Translations under genes and position numbers: made by a program
The notes under the pieces: generated by a model
Databases searched by the model: none
What the model was told of the DNA's origin: nothing
Seen by the model: only the letters and a program-made list of their open reading frames with translations
Source of the DNA: Actinomycetota bacterium
GTDB taxonomy: Bacteria > Actinomycetota > Acidimicrobiia > Acidimicrobiales > Ilumatobacteraceae
Direction: 5' to 3'
DNA length: 64,000 nt
NCBI GenBank assembly: GCA_963169665.1
Contig: CAUJET010000142.1
Span: 37,780-101,779, forward strand
In this document: piece by piece, positions 60,246 to 64,000 of the stretch
Layout: each line of letters begins with the position of its first letter
How positions within the stretch are numbered: the stretch's first letter is position 1

Positions 60246-62042
60246 GTGAGCAACACGGACGATCCCGATCCTGTGCTCGAGCCACCCGAGAACGACCCCA
60301 TCGACCGGCCCCGCCCGTCCGACGTGAACTGGCCTCTGGTCGAGCGTCGTCGCCCCGGCCGCCGAGCCGTCCCGCCGGCCGGCACCACCGATGCCCGTTC
60401 ACCCGATTCCGTCGACGGTGCCGGTCCTGCGCCGATCCACGCGCCGATGTGGCCGTTCCGCCTCCTCGCCATCGCCGGCGCGATCGTGCAGGGCCGTGAG
60501 GACCTCACCTGGGAGAACTGGCAGCTGTGGGGCGGCATCGTCGTCGCTGCCGTGTACGCGATCGCCTCGGTCCTCCGTCCGATCCCCCACCGAGACGACC
60601 ACCGTGTCCGGCTGCGCATCGTCATCGAGCACGCCGTCCACACGGGGCTCGTCATGCTCACCGGGGCGTGGGCCTCGCCGCTCGCCCTCTGCCTGATCCC
60701 CACCGTGATGGTGGCCGGCTTCGCCGCCGGCAGCGTGTTCGCGGCGCAGCTGATCATCGCCTCCCTCGTGGTCGTGACGGTGCAGTACGTGCCCGACGCG
60801 GGTTTCGAGCACGGGCTCCGCGATGCCGCGATGTGGGGCGGTCTCCTCGGCCTGGTGGCCTTCACCGCCGGACTGTCGCAGCGGGCTGCCATGGACGCCG
60901 CCCGACAGAAGGAGGCGGCCCTCCAGCGCGTGAACCGCCTGGCCGAGGCCAACTCGCTGCTCTTCGCGCTGCAGCGTGTGGCGCAGAGCATGCCCGCCTC
61001 GCTCGACCTCGACGACGTGATCGACTCGACCATCTCGCGGGTCACGTCGCTCGTGCCGTCGGATTCGCTGTCGCTCTACCTGTTCGACGACACCGACGGC
61101 CGACTCGACCTGTTCCGCAACTCCGGCAACAGCGCCACGCCGCAGATCATGCTGTCGTCGGCCCCGCCGATGGTCCGCGCCGCCATCGACGCTCCCCGCA
61201 CGGTCCGCATCGTCGATCTCGCCGAGGGCACCGGCCTCTCCACCGGGGCACGCAGCGGCCTCTACGCCGCCCTGCGGGCACGCGGCACGATGGTCGGGCT
61301 CCTCGCCGTCGAGAGCGAACGCACCGACGGCCACACCCAGCAGCACACCGAGATCGTCCACGGCCTCGCCGAGCCGTTCGGCATCGCCATCGACAACAGC
61401 CGCCTGTTCCGCCGGATCCGCTCCGCGACGGTCACCGAGGAGCGGCGCCGCATCGCCCGCGACCTGCACGACCAGGTGGGGTCCTCGCTCGCCTTCCTCG
61501 GCTTCGAGGTCGACCGAGCGCAGGAACTGGCCGTCCAGGGGCATGCGATGGACGAGGTGCTCGTCGACCTCCGCCAACAGGTGACCACGGTGGTGAACGA
61601 CATCCGCGAGACGCTGCACGACCTGCGCACGGACGTCACCGATCAGCGCGATCTGCCGGCCACGTTGCGCGATCACCTGGCCCGTGTCGGCGACCGCCGC
61701 CACCTGCAGACCGAGAGCAACGTCGACGCCCCGTCGCGCCCGCCCCGCCAGGTGGAGCGGGAACTGTGGCAGATCGCCCTGGAGGCCATCACCAACGTCG
61801 AACGTCATGCGCAGGCCTCCAAGGTGACCGTCACGTACATCTCCCATCCCGATCGGGTGTTGCTGCAGGTCAGCGACGATGGAATCGGTCTCAACAACGG
61901 GCCTCGGCGTGCCGATAGATACGGCATGATCGGCATGCGCGAACGCACTCACGGCATCGGCGCGTCACTGCGCGTGGAGCCGACTCCCGGCGGTGGCACC
62001 ACCATCACCGTGGAGCTCGAGCCCGGCGAGGTCCGGTCGTGA
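60246..62042 (+). CDS. Membrane sensor histidine kinase, NarL-partner (HisKA_3) type
   Basis: A 598-residue kinase. A proline/arginine-rich cytoplasmic N-terminus (1 to about 70) precedes about six membrane helices (80-225), a GAF-like domain (about 240-390), the dimerisation helix with H408 in RRRIARDLHDQVGSSLAFLG, and a HATPase_c domain with ALEAITNVERHAQASKV (N box) and VSDDGIGL. HisKA_3 kinases phosphorylate LuxR-type regulators, and one follows immediately. Signal unknown; the GAF domain may sense a cytoplasmic ligand. GTG start fixed by the shared -10 element. Stop overlaps the next start as GTGA. Confidence 0.9.
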   Translation: MSNTDDPDPVLEPPENDPIDRPRPSDVNWPLVERRRPGRRAVPPAGTTDARSPDSVDGAGPAPIHAPMWPFRLLAIAGAIVQGREDLTWENWQLWGGIVVAAVYAIASVLRPIPHRDDHRVRLRIVIEHAVHTGLVMLTGAWASPLALCLIPTVMVAGFAAGSVFAAQLIIASLVVVTVQYVPDAGFEHGLRDAAMWGGLLGLVAFTAGLSQRAAMDAARQKEAALQRVNRLAEANSLLFALQRVAQSMPASLDLDDVIDSTISRVTSLVPSDSLSLYLFDDTDGRLDLFRNSGNSATPQIMLSSAPPMVRAAIDAPRTVRIVDLAEGTGLSTGARSGLYAALRARGTMVGLLAVESERTDGHTQQHTEIVHGLAEPFGIAIDNSRLFRRIRSATVTEERRRIARDLHDQVGSSLAFLGFEVDRAQELAVQGHAMDEVLVDLRQQVTTVVNDIRETLHDLRTDVTDQRDLPATLRDHLARVGDRRHLQTESNVDAPSRPPRQVERELWQIALEAITNVERHAQASKVTVTYISHPDRVLLQVSDDGIGLNNGPRRADRYGMIGMRERTHGIGASLRVEPTPGGGTTITVELEPGEVRS

Positions 62043-62674
62043 AGCCGCCGTCGGTGATGCTGGTCGACGACCACACCATGCTCCGCCAGGGGCTCCGTCG
62101 GTCGCTCGAGACCGAGGGGATCCCCGTGATCGCCGAGGCCTCCAACGGCGAGGAGGCCATCAAGATGGCGCTCGAGACCAAGCCCAACGTGGTGCTGATG
62201 GACGTCTCGATGCCCCAGATCGACGGCATCGAGGCCACCCGACGGCTGGTGCAGGCCGACAACCGCCAGCGTGTGGTGATCCTCACCATGCACATCGACC
62301 GTGAGGTGATCGAGCGGGCCATGAAGGCGGGCGCGGTCGGGTACATGACGAAGGACTCGACGGTGAAGGAGGTCGTGATGGCGGTGAAGCTCGCCGCCAA
62401 CGGCGACCGCATCCTGTCGCCGCGCCTCGCCGAGGTGATGCTGCAAGAGGCCCAGCACGCCGACGAGCAGGTCTCGCTCCTGTCGCCGCGTGAGGAAGAG
62501 CTGCTCCAGCACATCGCTGACGGCCTCGCCACCAGCGAGGTGGCCGAGAAGATGTACATCAGCCAGAAGACGGTGAAGAACCACCTGGCGAGCATCTACG
62601 AGAAGCTCCAGGCCCGCGACCGCACGCAAGCGGTCCTCATGGCCGTGAAGATGGGCATCGTCAAGCTCAACTGA
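62039..62674 (+). CDS. NarL/LuxR-family response regulator
   Basis: A 211-residue regulator: receiver domain residues 1-120 with the phospho-acceptor D55 in VLMDVSMPQIDGIEA, switch residues ILTMH and KD near 105, and a C-terminal LuxR helix-turn-helix (LSPREEELLQHIADGLATSEVAEKMYISQKTVKNHLASIYEKL, about 148-190). GTG start overlaps the kinase stop by 4 bases, so stoichiometry is coupled. Target genes unknown. A hairpin right after the stop ends the operon. Confidence 0.93.
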   Translation: MKPPSVMLVDDHTMLRQGLRRSLETEGIPVIAEASNGEEAIKMALETKPNVVLMDVSMPQIDGIEATRRLVQADNRQRVVILTMHIDREVIERAMKAGAVGYMTKDSTVKEVVMAVKLAANGDRILSPRLAEVMLQEAQHADEQVSLLSPREEELLQHIADGLATSEVAEKMYISQKTVKNHLASIYEKLQARDRTQAVLMAVKMGIVKLN

Positions 62675-62708
62675 GCCCGTCCCGCTGTCGGGGCGTGGCG
62701 GGGTGGGC
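62675..62708 (+). terminator. Hairpin after the two-component operon
   Basis: GCCCGTCCCGC (62675-62685) and GCGGGGTGGGC (62698-62708) form an 11-bp stem with two G-U pairs and a 12-base loop, starting directly after the response-regulator stop codon. Confidence 0.55.
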
Positions 62709-62750
62709 CCTGCCGGGCCTCGTTCACCTGCGGTTCGGAGCACGGTCGGG

Positions 62751-64000
62751 TCAGAGGGGTGGCGCGATGCGGGTGCCGTCGGGTCGGAAGGTGGCGATGA
62801 TGCCGTCGGCGAGTCGCCGGACTTTCACCTTGGCGAGGTAGCGCCATCGGTTGTGGTGTCCGCAGGCGAGACCGCCGTTGCACACGCAGGTCTCCCCACC
62901 TTCTGACGCGGGGGTCAGGTGATCGGTCTGGCACTTCGTGGCCGGGACGATGCACCCATCCCCGGTGCAATGCGTCGCCGTCATGAGGACCGCATCGCGG
63001 ATGGCGCCGGTGAACAACCGTTGCGCAGACGACATCGCGGTCGGTAACCCGTCCTTGCCCCGGAGCACGATCCGGATCTTGCCGGCGAGCCCGGCGAGCA
63101 CTGCGTCGCGGAGTGCGATGGGGTCGCCGTCGAAGGTCTGGCAGAACGCCCGATCCGGTCCGAACGGCGACCGCACCGGCGCGATCGACGAGATCCCCAA
63201 CAACTGCTCGAGCCCATGCACCGCGGACTCCGCGTCGATCACGATGTTCAACACGGTCGTGACCGGACCGTCCGGCTCCGGAGCCTCATCGACCGCGTCA
63301 GCCGTCTCACTGTCTTGGAGGTCGGGATCGACCATCTTCGGCAGGGTCACGTGTCGGAGGAGTTCCTGGAAGGCGTCGTAGCGGCGTTGGGTGGCGGTGC
63401 GGGCGAGCTTGTCCGCCGAGACGTCGTCGCCGTGGATGGCTTTGGCGACGGCCCAGTCGCGGTGGAACTCGATCTCCTCGAAATGAGCCAGCATCGCCTT
63501 CAACCTGACGTGATCACTGGCGGGGCCTTCGACGTCGAACTTGCCGGTGAGTCCGGTCTGGCCGAGGCTGGCTTTGCGGTTGCGGTGGGCTCGGTCGGGG
63601 TCGGGCCCGTCCTGATCCATGAGGCACTTCCACGCGATCACGTACTGCTCGAACGCGAGGAACGACAACTTCGCCGCATGGTCGAGGAAGTCGTCGATCT
63701 GCTCCGCCACAGAGATCCCGACACGCGGAGCCCTGGCGAGGCGGGCGAGGAGGAACACCTGCGCTGATCCGACATGGCCGACCGTGAGCGCGTCGAGCAC
63801 CTGCGGACACGAACGGCAGAGCCGTTCGAGATCACGGTGGGCCTTGGCGTCGCGGTCGGCCCACCGGAACTCGGCGCGCCCGTAGCCGGCGAGGTCACGG
63901 TGGCCGTCCGCGTCGTACAGCTTTCGCACCTCGAGCTCGCGCATCAGTTGGATGTGCTCGGCGAGATCAGCGCGGCGGCGGACCTCGATCTCGCGACAGC
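62751..64000 (-). CDS. DUF222/HNH endonuclease domain protein (5' end outside window)
   Basis: At least 416 codons; the frame stays open to the right edge (reading REIEVRRRADLAEHIQL before the first internal Met at 63944), so the N-terminus is missing. The visible part has the DUF222 helical region (WADRDAKAHRDLERLCRSCPQVLDALTVGHVGSAQVFLLARLA) and a C-terminal HNH nuclease with zinc-type cysteines (CIVPATKCQTDHLTPASEGG...CNGGLACGHHNRWRYL). These genes are numerous in actinobacterial genomes and may be nuclease-type mobile genes; function is not established. Convergent with the two-component operon, 76 bases apart. Confidence 0.85.
   Translation of the reverse strand, partial: CREIEVRRRADLAEHIQLMRELEVRKLYDADGHRDLAGYGRAEFRWADRDAKAHRDLERLCRSCPQVLDALTVGHVGSAQVFLLARLARAPRVGISVAEQIDDFLDHAAKLSFLAFEQYVIAWKCLMDQDGPDPDRAHRNRKASLGQTGLTGKFDVEGPASDHVRLKAMLAHFEEIEFHRDWAVAKAIHGDDVSADKLARTATQRRYDAFQELLRHVTLPKMVDPDLQDSETADAVDEAPEPDGPVTTVLNIVIDAESAVHGLEQLLGISSIAPVRSPFGPDRAFCQTFDGDPIALRDAVLAGLAGKIRIVLRGKDGLPTAMSSAQRLFTGAIRDAVLMTATHCTGDGCIVPATKCQTDHLTPASEGGETCVCNGGLACGHHNRWRYLAKVKVRRLADGIIATFRPDGTRIAPPL

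Overview
The window is one contiguous piece of a very GC-rich actinobacterial chromosome. Its character is that of Acidimicrobiia (Ilumatobacter-like): many F420/FMN-type enzymes (two luciferase-like monooxygenases and a PPOX/F420-type domain), an SCO6745-family protein, a DUF222-HNH gene at the right edge, and many genes whose start codon lies only 6-9 bases downstream of a TANNNT -10 hexamer (leaderless transcription). The lineage is an inference from gene content; no rRNA is present. Genes are tightly packed, with many ATGA/GTGA couplings and several convergent 3' overlaps.

Layout. 27-2890: a PYROXD2-like flavoenzyme coupled to a GcvT-like aminomethyltransferase. 3323-5242: secreted subtilase with a tryptophan-rich tail. 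5254-7872: GGDEF-EAL protein. 7949-11040: TetR regulator coupled to a dimethylglycine-dehydrogenase-like FAD/GcvT protein. 11030-15317: GNAT, ECF sigma factor with a membrane-bound anti-sigma-like partner, EmrB-type MFS exporter. 15322-17244: beta-CASP metallo-hydrolase fused to a PPOX domain. 17407-22163: hot-dog protein, luciferase-like monooxygenase, XRE-cupin regulator, SCO6745 protein and a KAS III enzyme. 22195-24525: truncated hemoglobin and Rieske oxygenase, divergent from a TetR gene across a TetR-type palindrome. 24554-30831: dephospho-CoA kinase (copy 1), LacI regulator, MacB/FtsX-type ABC pair, RTX-repeat protein. 30909-31302: tRNA-Leu(GAG) and secG. 31373-37206: a complete peptide/nickel-type ABC importer. 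37528-40435: gap-pgk-tpiA. 40657-42248: rapZ and a methyltransferase. 42274-43498: a wHTH-nuclease gene bracketed by four 43-bp palindromic repeats in inverted pairs. 43523-46318: luciferase-like monooxygenase and uvrC. 46352-48908: a rhomboid-like pseudoprotease, VOC protein and MFS. 48973-52029 uvrA and 56412-58463 uvrB, with EAL, DUF445, EamA and LysR genes between. 58540-62674: tandem GNAT, coaE copy 2, and a NarL-type two-component pair. 62751-64000: DUF222-HNH gene cut by the window edge.

How it fits together. uvrC, uvrA and uvrB lie within about 14 kb; uvrA and uvrB each carry a near-consensus LexA (SOS) box over the -35 position of a leaderless promoter, and uvrC does not. The uvrC-rapZ-gap-pgk-tpiA-secG order is the conserved actinobacterial central-carbon cluster, but yvcK and whiA are missing from their usual place between rapZ and gap, the peptide importer sits between tpiA and secG, and the repeat-bracketed nuclease unit sits between uvrC and rapZ. 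That unit (42274-43498) is the best candidate here for an undescribed system: a gene joining an AbiEi-type winged helix to a DUF559/Vsr-like nuclease fold, flanked by palindromes it could recognise.
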